From contig NC_066594.1 of NCBI RefSeq assembly GCF_905475345.1, forward strand, positions 6,260,001 through 6,324,000: a stretch of 64,000 nucleotides of DNA, in the 5' to 3' direction. The notes beneath the pieces are model-generated. The model saw only the letters and a list, made by a program, of their open reading frames with translations, searched no databases and had not been told where the DNA came from. The stretch's first letter is position 1. Each line of letters starts with the position of its first letter. Below are positions 25,441 through 38,138 of the stretch, piece by piece. Origin of the DNA: Vespula vulgaris. Its lineage: Eukaryota; Arthropoda; Insecta; Hymenoptera; Vespidae. The translations under genes were made by a program, and so were the position numbers.

Positions 25441-25857
25441 AAGAAAGAAAGAAAGAAATCAAGAGCTTTTGTAATAGGTAAATGTTCGTATCAATTTTTT
25501 ATTATTCCTTTTTATTATTCCTATCTCGCCGTGGTTTGAGCGAACGGTAGAGGAGAATATTTGCTGTTTTTCGAATTTAACAAGCGCTCGAGGTGTGTTT
25601 GTGTACATGCTGTGAATCTAAGGAAGAAGAAAAAAGGCAAAGAAAAAGGAAAAAAAAAGTACGAAGACGAAGACGAAGAAAACGAGGATAAAGACGAAGA
25701 GTTAAAGAAAGATAAAAAGAAGAAAAGAAAAAGAAAAGATAATTAACTGAATGATATCGTAAATATTCGATCGATGTATCTAATCGTTCGAAGAAACTAT
25801 CCGTTCCAAATTAACATTGCCAATAAATCTTTACCGCATCAAAGCTTATTCGTAAAC

Positions 25858-25897
<40 letters not shown>

Positions 25898-26742
25898 GAG
25901 ACAAGAGCATACAGACAAAGAGAAACACGTGCACATATACATACAGGACACATACGTGGCTAGTATTTCTTTTTTAAATTAAAAAATAAAAAAAAAAGAC
26001 TTAAATATAGAAAGTAATCGTAGCTCGTACTTATCTATACATATATGTGTACATATATGTATGTATAATTTGAACAATTACTATACTAACTTGATAAAAC
26101 GATAATGTTTATTGTTGTACGAGCACGAAAATGAAACTATCGAAGATTGTGAGAAACTTTTTTGTATTATCATTAATCGTACCTTGTGACAAAACGCACG
26201 TACACAAAAGCACATAATTACATACACATTTATACAGACAAATTCATAAACGAATATACATACAAAAACAGGCATCATAATATATGTTTGCTTCCGTTCA
26301 TGTGCCAACTATAATTGATGTTTTTGATGTTCAATATACATGCATACAAGATGTAAAAGAAGCCTCTTCAATCGGACACCATTTATGGTGTCGGTCTATC
26401 GTTAATATATCGTCAAACTGGCACGTAAATGTGCAATATTAAAAGCGATTAAATAAAGAGACTCAAAGAAACGGGAGGGGGTGGGGTTTAAGATATAATA
26501 AGGGATGATGTGTAAAATATATTACTTAAGAAAACAATCATTATACCGTTTTTAAAAGAGTGCCGCTTCTTACTACGGCATATTCGACAAAAAAAAAAAG
26601 AAAGAAAGAAAGAAAGGAAGGAAGAGAACAAAACGAAAAAGAAAGCCCATCGATCGAAAAAAAAAAGAAAAAAAAGATGACGACGGAGATGGGAAAGATA
26701 AAAATAAAGATAAAAATAAAAATAAAGAAGAAGATGAAGTAA

Positions 26743-26768
26743 ATGATTATGATTATGATTATGATTAC

Positions 26769-26828
<60 letters not shown>

Positions 26829-26865
26829 AATGATGACGATGACAATGATAATGATGATAATGATA

Positions 26866-26896
<31 letters not shown>
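26743..26896. repeat. (GAT)n microsatellite
   Basis: About 150 bases of GAT/ATG repeat with GAC and AAT interruptions. The opposite strand reads as a poly-His open frame, which is not a gene. Confidence 0.9.
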
Positions 26897-26897
<1 letters not shown>

Positions 26898-28582
26898 AAA
26901 AAATGAAACGATGTAAAATAATTAAAATATATTCACACGATTGGTATATATTAATTAATTGTACATAATACATAGTATTTTTACATTCTAATTCTAAATT
27001 ACATTTCCAATTCTAAATGGTATACATACATATTATTCTACATATGAGCTCCGCTTGTCCTCTATGTATTTGTTAAAGATTTGTTTTAAAAGAAGAAGAA
27101 GGAGAAGAAGAAGAAGAAGAAGAAGAAGAAAAGAGAAAGAAGAAGAAAAAGAAGAAGAAGCAAGTAAAAGTAAAAGAAAAAGAAAATAACGACCGTTTTC
27201 GGTTATCTTCTCTCTCTTTGCGAGACAATTTTACTATACGAAAACCAAGAAAAAAAAAAAGAAAACAAACAAACAAAAACAAAACAAAATAGAAATATAA
27301 AAAAGGGGAATGGAATGCATTTACAGGTATGCAATTGCATACGATAAAATAGCCGATACATTTTAACGATCTTTATGTCCACATCTTACACCTCGAACCC
27401 CCCCATTAATCCATTAACAATCGACCCTATTGTGTGCCGTATTCACTGCACTCGCACAAGATTAAATAAACACACGCCTTGTGCCTTCATCGCACCATAT
27501 TGTTAGAACTTCTTATATATAAATAATATGTAAGAAATTATTCCGTGTATATGCTGGACTTTTTATCGTACTATACTCGCGACTATACGTCGCGGGCGTA
27601 CGCGTTTTTCTTTTTCTATCTTTTTATTTCTTTTTTTATTTTTTTTCTCACATCATTATTGTAAAAAAAAAAAAAGAGAGAGAAAAAAGAAAGAAATTTA
27701 TTTCGCGATTACACAAACGAAAAATCACATTCCAATTGACGATAACGTTATCCTGTTGTTGTTTTTTTCTTTTCTTTTTTTTTTGATCTCTTTTTTTTGT
27801 ATTCTTATCAAACATCTTTCGAGATTGAACCCATAGAATCAATCTTGATGGTTTGTCTTTTCTTTTTTTTTTATTTTTCTTTTTTTTTTTGTTTTTATTT
27901 TAATTCAAACCCGAAAAGCATAAAACCGTAACAATGAAACAAGCGTTCCGTTGAAATCATTCGCTAAAACGTTCGTATACTCTGTAAAAAAAAATAAAAT
28001 AAAATAAAATAAAATAAAATAAAATAAAAAGACGAAAGAGCATGATGATTTTAATGAGAGATCGCGATTACGTTTGATAAAAATCCTCATACGCGTATAT
28101 ACATACATATGTATACATAAGGACAGAGCGAAGCTCAAAACACTAGTCCTTAATTTAAAACCAAAGTAAAAGAAAAGAAAGAAAGAAAGAAAAAAAAAAT
28201 AAATAAAAATGAACATTGTGTAGCATTTAAGAAGAAATCTCCCCCCCCAATTAACTTACATACACACCTGTGTGTCTATTACAGACATAATTATAATTAA
28301 TAAATCAATCATTGTAATTAGATAAACGACTAACCGATAAGCGAATAGGTAACGAAAACAAGATAAGAACACTCCTTTAATATGTATTATTTTGACGTAT
28401 TTTAGTTGATTTTTCACTATCCGATTAAGATTTTACCTAGGAATTTTCGTCACATGTTAGATACGATAATTCTGCGTCTGTACATTGTTTTTCTATTGCA
28501 ACAATTAAAAGTGATTGTCAACTTATACATGATTGCCTTTTCCCTTTCATCCCATATATATGTACATATATGTATGTAAATA

Positions 28583-28634
<52 letters not shown>

Positions 28635-29135
28635 CGATAAATCGAACAATTAACAAAGTCCAAATCAACATTAATTTCGAATTACATTGAAATCTTGTAT
28701 TTCTATTCGCAAAAAATAAAAAGAAAAGTACAAAAGATATAGATCACATATTTCATAGATCCAGTTTGATTCAATTCACCTTATCTTTCACCTATCTTTT
28801 CAAACGACGAATTTCTATCGTGAATACGATACGTGGCAGAATCTTTTGCGATGAATTGAAAAAAACTAAAACGCGAGTTAAATAAATAATGTATAATATA
28901 TTTTGGAAAATATTGAACGGAATAAAAAAGAAATGGAAAAAAGAAAAATAAAGAATAAAAACGATCAAGAACGTTTCGTAAAATAGAAAATAAAAAAACA
29001 AAAAAAGAAAAAAAAGAAAAAGAAATACGAAAAAATAAAAAGAACATTTTTAGAAGCTCTAATATAATGAAAAATAAGTAGAAATAAAAGAATACAAAAT
29101 TAAATTAAATGAAGGAATTATGACAAGAGAATAAA

Positions 29136-29169
<34 letters not shown>

Positions 29170-30143
29170 ATATAAGTATATACATAAAATCGTAAAAATT
29201 GTTAGGAACTCATCGTTAACCTTGCCTTTATCTCCTACGTATCGACCGCGATATAAATATGCATGGAATGTGCAAACGATAGAATATAATCACGACGGCC
29301 ATATTCGAGTTTGTCAATTTTTACGCAACATTTTTTTTCCAATCATTGTATCAACGTGTGGTGATACTGTTCGAGATGTTCAAGGTCAACGTACCGTTAC
29401 GTAGTACACATATATATATGTCATGAACGTCACTAGATTCATCGAACGTGAGAGCAACGATAACGAATCAAAATAAAGACAAAAAGAAAAAAAAAACAAA
29501 TTAACGAATCATATATTAATGAAAAAAAAAAAAGTTTCAAAACGATTGCAAATGATTATTATTTAACCAACTTCCTCGGTCGTAATTCACTCGCAGGAAG
29601 TACAAAATGCGACCGCGTACATCCTCGAGGTACGAATAATCACCGGAAAACCAGAACGTGCCGTTATCGCGTCTTTCGCATCTTGATTGAGTCCCATAAA
29701 ATCAAATACGAAACGCGTCCTTTGCTCGTCTCACTTTTCATCCTCTATCTACATAAATACATAATATCAGCGTTTCTCAACGTACAAGTTGTATGGTCTA
29801 ATAATTAAAATTTCAATTTTTAATCTGATCCGAAGTGATAGTCCCTGATCGTCTTACGTTCGAACGTAGATCGATGTTTAATTTTTTTTTAATAATTTTC
29901 TCAAAAAAAAATTCTCGTCTCGATTTAGTGATAACGAGACAATAACGAATGTATATATATATTTTTTTTAATAATAAATACGCGATATTATTTAATGCAA
30001 TTAATTGAAATAACAATCGATCGAGATTAAGAAGATAAATTAAAAAATGCGGACATAACCACAACGTACGATGAATCAATAAACGATATTGTTAGTGATA
30101 ATGATATTACAATAAGATTGAATAAAAATATATATCTATGTAC

Positions 30144-30180
<37 letters not shown>

Positions 30181-30497
30181 AAAAATTTATAAATTTAATT
30201 CTTCGTATGATGGAAAAGTGTCTTGGAGTGCACAAAAAAGAAAAAAGAAAAAGACAAAAAAAGTGAAAAAGGGCGCGAATTTTTCACGAACTAACCTAGT
30301 CTACCAACGTAACGTTTAGTCGTTTAGACGAAAGAAAGAAGAAAAGAAGAAAAAAAGAGAAGAAATAAAAAAATATATTAGAAAAATGTATGTTAAAGGA
30401 CGAGATAAAGGAAAACAGGTTACTACTTACTTTCGTTGCATCATTGCGAGCTACGACGGAAACCACCTATATATATATATGTATATATGTATGTATG

Positions 30498-30498
<1 letters not shown>

Positions 30499-30554
<56 letters not shown>

Positions 30555-30605
30555 ATATGAAAGCCGCCATGACCAAATTTGGCGCGGTCTCGATCGCGCG
30601 CCATT
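30499..30605. promoter_or_regulatory. (CT)n plus Pho/YY1-like and E2F-like sites
   Basis: A (CT)n tract at 30499-30550 (GAGA-factor type on the - strand) is followed by GCCGCCAT (30563-30570, the reverse complement of the Pho/YY1 core ATGGCGGC), TTTGGCGC (30578-30585, an exact E2F consensus) and a further GCGCGCCATT (30596-30605). The patch is sharply GC-rich in an AT-rich desert, about 1 kb upstream of the probable first talin exon. In flies, GAGA and Pho sites together mark Polycomb response elements and some promoters. The assignment is motif-based. Confidence 0.35.
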
Positions 30606-31560
30606 CGTTTTAAAAGAGCATCGAATGTTTTACTTTCTTTCTTTCGGTCTTCCGTGCGAGTATCTTTTTCTCGATCCCTCGATCTCGTCGCGATCTTTTT
30701 TTCAAGTCGTAGAAAGAAAAAAAGAAAAAAGAAATATTTTCGTTGAACTTATCTTCTATTAAAAAAGAAAAAAAAAAAAGAAAAATAATCGACGTCATAA
30801 ACGATAAATTAGTTTTCATTGTTCCATAGATTTTCTTTCTTTCTTTCTTTTTTTTTTTTTTTTGTTCTTTTTATACATATCTCTATCGTGTGGAATCGGC
30901 CACACGTACGTTTTCACGTTGTTGTTGCAAATGATTTTACAACACGTGCGCGCATACTGTTATTCTCTTTTCTTCGAGGTTCCAGACGAAAATTGTTTAT
31001 TTGAATTAGCTATTTGTACGTTCACAGTGAAGTAGGACGATGTTACGATACCTATAGATTTTTTTCCATTTTTTCCTCTTACGGATAACCGATCGTTTTC
31101 TACTTACGAGTTGAATCGCGTAGTTTGAAAAAAAAAGAAAAGAAACAATTAAAAGAAAAAAGAAAAATTTTAAATTCGACCACGAATTTACGTTCGTTCG
31201 TTAACGTATCTGTCATAACATAATATACCATATTACATATACATACATACATACATACATATATATATATATATAATACAATTTTTCTTCGAATAACGAA
31301 TGAGTCACAAGACTGACGCATTGACGTTAATTTTCGATGCGTTTGCTTAATAATTCTCGGAATCATCGATATTTCTCTATATATCAAATATATTATAGAA
31401 ACATTTCGTATGTACGTTTCAACGTAATTGAAATTAACCAACAAATAAAAAAGAAAAAAGAAACAAATGAATGGTAAAACAAACAAAAAATAAGTTGTAA
31501 TTTATTACAAGTAAATATCGAACGAGGGGTGCTAAAGATACCCTCAAAAACGTAACGCTT

Positions 31561-31732
31561 GTGACGATCCTGAAGTTAGAAGGCCAGGGAACGATCGAAA
31601 CCGGAACGGCGGAGTCGCGACAGTGTTGTCGTCGGACGTGTCTGTTGGTGGTCAAGAGTTGGCGAGTTAAATATTATCTACAAGAAAATAAGAGGGGTCT
31701 CCCTTTCTCGTGTGTCGTGGATCTTGTTAACA
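31561..31732 (+). other. rhea: Probable talin 5' untranslated exon 1
   Basis: A GC-elevated patch with no ATG ends in a strong donor, GTTAACA/GTGAGTAA at 31732. It lies upstream of talin with the ATG-free exon 37101-37202 between it and the first coding exon. The 5' boundary (transcription start) cannot be fixed from sequence, and 31561 is approximate. Transcript data could place other first exons in the 6 kb before the coding start. Confidence 0.4.
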
Positions 31733-34700
31733 GTGAGTAACCGTAGCGTTCAACGCACGTTCGTTCGATATCTAACGACTATTTCGACAATTTTTCCTTC
31801 TTATTTTATTTTTCTTTTAAATTGAAACGATCCTCGCAGTGGATGGTTTCACTGGAGAAATTTCAAGAAATGGGCGTACTACCTTTTACACGAATTTCAC
31901 GTCCCCGTTCCGAGTTTCATTTAATCGCGTTTTAACGTAGAAAAACGATTGAATCTATCGACGTTTAAATCGTTCGAATATCTTTCGGTAAGATATAATA
32001 AATTATACTCGTGAATTTTAATCGTTATAGTCTGGTTTACCTACGTACGTATCGAGCTAACCTCAAAAAATTATGAACTATAGATGTATATATATTGCGC
32101 GAGAGCGTAGGGACATCCAACGGGTGTTTCCCGAAATAGACATGATTCACAACAGAACCGTGGTGAATTGACAGATCCTCTTCTTCTTCTTCTTCTTCTT
32201 CTTCTTTTTCTTCTTTTTTTCTTCTTGTTCTTCTTCTTCTTGTACTTCTCGAGTCCGTGAGTCGTTACGCTTCGTTGGATCGCGCCATCCGATTATAATG
32301 TTTATTTTTGTTCTCTGACTTTTTTCTTCTTTACGTGATATTGACGAATGATAGTGAACGAGCTGTGTGATTTGGAGGATCGAATGTGAACGTGATTTGT
32401 TGTGCTTATGTGAGCTACCTTTTCTTGGAGGTTTTCTTTTTCTTTCTCTCTCTTTTTTTTTTTTCTTATATATAAGTTTTATTTTTATGAGTGCATATCG
32501 GATATAGCGAATAAGGTAGGACGATAAGGCTCCGGTTAAGAATTCTACATTGCGAGTATGTATTAGAATCTTTTGTAATCTAACTTTTTTATATCAAGCG
32601 TGTTCTGTATTACGAACATAATATTGTCAGTATTAGAATATATTTTTTATGAATCTATTCTCTGCAACGATAAATAAGATACAAGATCAAACATTATATG
32701 ATCTTGCGAAGAATCTATCTATAAACTATAAGAAATATTATATCGTTTATGATAAAACTATATATGTACGTAGAAAAGAGCTCGTATCGAAATAGCAAGG
32801 GAAGTATCGAACGATAAGACAAGGCTCTTCTAAAGAACTTTCTAATATTACTTCAATAGAAACGAATATCTCATTTCATCTTTCTTTGTTCTACCAAGTC
32901 TAATCTATATATTTAATTTAAAATATGATTGAGAGAGAAACAGATACCGAGTATAAAATATTTAGTCGTAGACGGTATGTATGACAGGTATAGTTTAATT
33001 CACACGCGTGTTAGTTTTTATAAAATCCTTTTGCATATATCAATCTTGCTTCCTTTTCCTCTTCTTCCTCTTTCTTTCTCTCTCTGTTTCTCTCCCAACC
33101 ATGTTTTCCAAACTTCCTGAAATAACGGAGAGATAAAAGAAGGTGACAACATTATTGCGTAAATTCATAGAGTTTCGTACAAACGACGGAAAGTTAAGTT
33201 CCGGTCTAAGTTGTATTAATAGAAAGCTATAGTATAATCGTGTATTGTCGTACGTATATCTATTTAAGTGTGTATCACGTACACATATGCATATATGTAC
33301 ATATATCATACGTAAACGTTTTAAAAAGAAAATAGTAATAGGAGCATTGCGCACGTGAGCGTCCTACGTTCTATCGCATGTACGTAGTACAAGACACCCA
33401 CATACACATATACATATGCATACACACACACACAAAACGTGTAATGAGATCCACACTTAAAGAAATACTTATACTATTTCGAATGTGTACGTGAGCTTTC
33501 CACGAAAGTTATAACGTAGCTACAAAGAAGAGTTTAAACGTGGTCTTAAGCTTTTGAGCTCACTGCCAACTATGATGCATAATCGTGCGATCTGATATCA
33601 TCGCAGACGAGAGATTTATTCTCGAGACACGCTGCGTTTACATTCCGAGGACGGAATGAGATTAAAGAACGACTACGACGACAACGACAACGACTACAGC
33701 AACAACAACGATGACTACGACGACGACATTTCTGAGAGAAAAATTCTTTCATGCATCGAATCGATCACAATTCGTTAACATACTTATCATACTAATTATC
33801 TGATCGATTTAAATCACGCTTCTGTGTTCTATCTCGTTGGAAAAGAAAAAGAAAAAATAAGAAATAAGAGACAAATAGAACGTTTAGAAAGTAAAATTAA
33901 GATAAAAATAAAGGGACACTTTAACACAATATTTTATAGTATTTTATATATAAATAAAAAATACCGTGGTATGGTATACAATAGTGTTGTATCGGTTTGC
34001 AACTACTATTGTGTTATTGAGTTGATAAATAAATAATGTCGGAGTTTGCAGTATTTTATGATATAAAAAAATAAATAACACTATTATACTATAGAATACT
34101 ATAGTATTGTTTTAGAATTGGCAATATTTTATATGTAAATAAACAATACAGCATGGATAATAATAATAAGAAATAATTTTGGAGAAAAATTGTCAATGAA
34201 ATATTATTAAATATGCAATATTTTTTATTTAGATATAAAACAATGAAAATAAAACAACGACGTTATTTATTGGTCGAGCTAATAAGATCTTTTTTCTCAA
34301 CCCCCATTGATAATCAGTTAGTTAAATCGGTTCATTCGAGTCTGCTATTTATGCCTCTTCATATTTATTATGGTAATCCGTATACGTCGATCTTTGGACC
34401 TTTTATATCGACAAAAAAAATTACATCAAGCTCGAGATAATTTATCGTTTCTATTAATGAAGATCATATAGTAACGAGTAATAACGTTATATTGACTTTC
34501 TTCTTTTACCTATAACATTGTTATTACAAAAAGAAAAAAAAGGAAACTCTAAGCTTCAAAAATTAGAATATTTAATATGATCGACGAAAGCGGTAATTTA
34601 TTGATACTATAAAAAATAGATCTCCAGAGAAACGTCTCTTGTTAATTAATAATAATTATTATCCGTGATAATGAATATTCATTGTATTGCATAAAAAAAT

Positions 34701-36090
34701 AACTTATTACAATTCTTTTTTCTTTCTTTTTCTTTTTTTAAATTCGTACCTATTCGTATCGTTGAACGCGTTACGAAAAGTCCTATAAAACGATACAAGA
34801 AAAAGTATCGAGAAAAAAGAAAGAATAATCTTATAGAACGTTACTGGAGAAAATGAAAAAAAAAAAAAAAAGTATGTACGTTACAGTTTTTTACGTTTCG
34901 AGGGTAATCAAACGCGAAGAAAAACAATCTGTATCAATAAAAAGAATGAAAGTCGATATATTATTCTGAACTTTTTATTGCTTTTAACGTAATGCATAAA
35001 TTTGTAACAAGCGTAAAAAAAAACGTGTGAAAAGAAAACTTTGGAGATATATATATATATATATATATTTTTTTTTTCAAGATTGTGCACGAGACACAGC
35101 CTTTCGTGATCGCATGAAAGACAGAGAGTAGCAATCCTATGGTAATCTATGCGTGATGAGGATACATTCATCATACTTACTCGGCAAAAGCATGCTGTGT
35201 TTCACGAGCATGTTCGTTGGTTCCACTTAAGAGTTTAAACTATATACATATGCTTTAAAGAGCGCACTGTTTTCTATCTGGTAAATGTCGAGTGTCGTCC
35301 TCCCTCGGGTGCATATATGTTCGTTTAAAATACAAGGCGATCCAAACAACCATGATTAAAACAAATCGTACCTATCTTCCTCTTTTTTTGTTTTTGTTTT
35401 TTTTTTCAAAAAAAAAAAAAAAATGCTAGAGAAAAAATGCATGAATGGTGGTTTTAAATGGACTACGTTTGCAATTATATATATGTAGATTTTTTTTTTT
35501 TCGCAGATGCAATAAAGCACGTGTATTTTTCTATTGCATCATATATACATATATATATATATATTTTTTTTTTCTTTTTCATCTTTTTTCATGGAAATCT
35601 TTTTCATTTTTCTTTTCCTTTTTCTTTGTTTCTTTTGCATACGTCGAAAAATAATTATCTAAAGACATATTTTGAAATAACGCCTATATAACGCTCGTAA
35701 TAACGCAACTACAATCAGCCATATTTCTTTTTCTTGGGTTGGAATTAGAAAAGAAATATTAGAGGAAAGAGATGGATGGTAAAGTTCAAGGTGAATTCAA
35801 TACGCATATTCACGCTCATCGTATTTTTACATACTCTTGTGAGAATTACACTTGCATAAGAAAAAGAAAAAATATCATCGTAAATATAAATATAGATATA
35901 TAAAATCATTCATCTTTTTTTTCTTCCTCTAAAACTTTTTTCTAATTTCAAATTAACAAAAAAGAAGAAAAAAAGAACAGTTACAATTATTTGAATCACT
36001 CTATACAAGCGTGCATCTATCTCTCTTGAAAATCAGCATCCTTTTCTCTTTCTAATTCGCATATTTATACGTGTGTTGTGTGCTTGTACA

Positions 36091-36153
<63 letters not shown>

Positions 36154-36434
36154 ATACGACTCGAAAGCTTTAACTGTGTCTCTCGAAATAAATATGGCGG
36201 TAATGTAAACACGAATGGCTTTAATTCTTTTTTCTTTTTCTTTCTTTTTTTTTTTTCAAATTAAATGAAACATAAATTTCTTTTTCTCATTATTTCTTTA
36301 ACGCATTATGATATTTAATGTCTACTGTTTTTTTTTCTTTTTTTAATTTTCTTAACTTAAAATATCATTGATAAACGATACGAGAAAAAATCATGCTAAT
36401 TGGGCGTATAAATTTGTGGATGATCTATTATCTA

Positions 36435-36500
36435 GGCCGTCGTCAGTGAAGCGTCCGGAAAAGGCGCCAAGTCGTCGCGACGCCATTATCGGCGCCCGTA
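36435..36500 (+). promoter_or_regulatory. GC-rich island with initiator and Pho/YY1-like motif
   Basis: A compact GC-rich island within AT-rich flanks. It holds TCAGTG (36443-36448, arthropod initiator-like), a palindromic GGCGCC (36463-36468) and CGCCATTAT (36481-36489, Pho/YY1-like). It could be an internal talin promoter or an enhancer. Motif evidence only. Confidence 0.3.
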
Positions 36501-37100
36501 CGATGTCGATATAGTTCTGTATATCTACATACAAATAGTAATGTAGTTACTTACTTACTTACTTCGTAACGTCCTCTTTATCTCTTATTTTTTCTCCTTT
36601 CTCGAAGATCATTCACTTCATTGCACGTTATTTAAGAAAGAACAAAACTGTTATATACGAGAACAAAAAATTCATTTTCTATGAATTCGTCGTATTAATA
36701 GGAACGAAATATTTTCTGCAAAAATTTTTTCCTTTCTTTATCATTAAGTATACCTTTAAATCGTATCAATCCTTTAAATATTTTTTTTTCTCAACATGCT
36801 TGTATCAGAATTTGATATTTCGAAGGATGAACGAAAGGATAATTGATTTAATTAATTTGTCGATCACGTCGATATTGTGTCATTAAAATAATGAGTAAAA
36901 ATAATCCATGTAAAGAGATATGTCGTAGAGCAAAAAAAAAAAAAAAGAAAAAAGATTATTTTTATTGATTCGAAGATGACGGACGAGTTGTATAAAAGAA
37001 ATTTTGTATTCTCAATTTGTTCATCGAAAAATTATGATCGAACGAATTATGAAAGATCATAATTTTTAATTTTCTTTTCTTTTTTTTTTATGGTTTACAG

Positions 37101-37202
37101 ATTCCAGAGACGTTGTTTCTATATAATCAAGAAGTAACGAGTAAATAGCAATTAATTACGTCAGAGGAAAGGAACGAAATAAAGAAGAAGAGAAAAGAAC
37201 CA
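37101..37202 (+). other. rhea: Probable talin 5' untranslated exon 2
   Basis: This 102-base segment is bounded by a good acceptor (polypyrimidine tract then TGGTTTACAG) and a strong donor (ACCA/GTGAGTCT). It contains no ATG, as expected for 5' UTR. It lies between the candidate first exon and the coding exon that starts at 38108 after TTTTAATCAG. Confidence 0.5.
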
Positions 37203-37226
37203 GTGAGTCTATTTATTTTTTTTTTA

Positions 37227-37263
<37 letters not shown>

Positions 37264-37514
37264 TATTTTTCTTTCTTTCTCTCTTTTTTTTTTTTTAATT
37301 TAAATATCGCTCGGGCCATTTTTAGAACACGTACTTACGACGTAGAGTTAACTCACTATCTCGTTTAAATAACACCTAAAATATGATGCACGTCCGCTCC
37401 CTTTCCTGTTATTCCCGCTCGTTCGTTCGCATGCAAACCAGACGATGCGTGAAAGTGTTTATTACCCACACGGCACACAACGTATCGCACGTCTCTTTCA
37501 TTTCATATGCAGGC

Positions 37515-37549
<35 letters not shown>

Positions 37550-37964
37550 CTTTTCTCTATTACTTTTAATTGTAAAACATGTTGCGTGTCTTACGTGACG
37601 TAAAGATCATTAGACTTTTAATATTTCGACTTGGTAGTTCGTGTCGAACGAATTAACGATACCAAACGTAATCGTACATTTCCTTTCATCACATTTCTTA
37701 TTTATATTTTACATAATTTTTATTATAAAAATGTATTTAAAAAAAGAATATATATATATTATATTTTATAAATTTATATATATATATATGTATGTAATAT
37801 AGTTATTGAAAATCATATAAAATAAAAGACATAAATCACTGAAGAATTTAATTAATATATTAATTTGTGTTCTGATCCAATATTGCAACTTGAACGTTTT
37901 AAATTAAAATGAAATAAAATGGACAAGAGTTTCTAATCTTCCATCTACTTTAGAGTTCTACTTT

Positions 37965-38036
<72 letters not shown>
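37965..38036. repeat. (TTAC)n tetranucleotide repeat
   Basis: About 18 perfect TTAC units. The repeat lies in the talin intron, about 70 bases upstream of the acceptor of the first coding exon. Length variation here could affect splicing, but that is speculation. Confidence 0.92.
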
Positions 38037-38138
38037 TTAAATTCGATCGGTTAATCGTAATGCATTTACTTAAGTATATGACAGTAAAAAAAATTTCTTT
38101 TAATCAGAAAGATCACATCCTTGTTGGAGATAGTCGCA

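Larger units (their letters stand above)
18666..31560. other. Repeat-rich intergenic region between sns and talin
   Basis: I see no convincing gene. On the + strand the region is dominated by purine-rich AAAG/GAGA blocks and microsatellites: (TAC)n 18753-18906, (TTA)n 20708-20770, (GA)n 21540-21580, 23117-23170 and 24323-24390, ATAC repeats 25142-25195, (CA)n 25860-25894, (GAT)n 26743-26896, (GAA)n 27088-27130, AAAAT repeats 27988-28030, (TA)n 28581-28633 and (CT)n 30499-30550. Long open frames here encode only runs of His, Lys, Ser/Leu or Ile from these repeats. A more complex patch at 29560-29740 contains a 7-bp hairpin ACTTCCT/AGGAAGT (29570-29601). Part of the region may be extended sns 3' UTR. 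Confidence 0.55.
31733..38107 (+). other. Talin 5' intron region
   Basis: This long 5' intron is interrupted by a probable small untranslated exon (37101-37202). It contains a TTC-repeat patch (32177-32250), an acidic-codon GAC/AAC repeat (33670-33727), (GT)n at 36093-36153, (CT)n at 37231-37259 and 37519-37549, and a striking (TTAC)n tract at 37965-38036 that ends about 100 bases before the coding start. No other protein-coding segment is recognisable. Confidence 0.5.

Noticed and set aside
26365..26390. Palindrome GACACCA...TGGTGTC
   Set aside because: A 7-bp isolated hairpin with no context; it lacks the conserved histone stem-loop sequence and no gene is nearby.
26488..26973. Long minus-strand frame with a poly-His stretch
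   Set aside because: It is the reverse complement of the (GAT)n microsatellite. No splice sites, no family similarity, composition entirely repeat-driven.
33640..33770. Asp/Asn-rich + strand frame
   Set aside because: Encoded by a GAC/AAC trinucleotide repeat within the talin 5' intron; no splice logic or homology.
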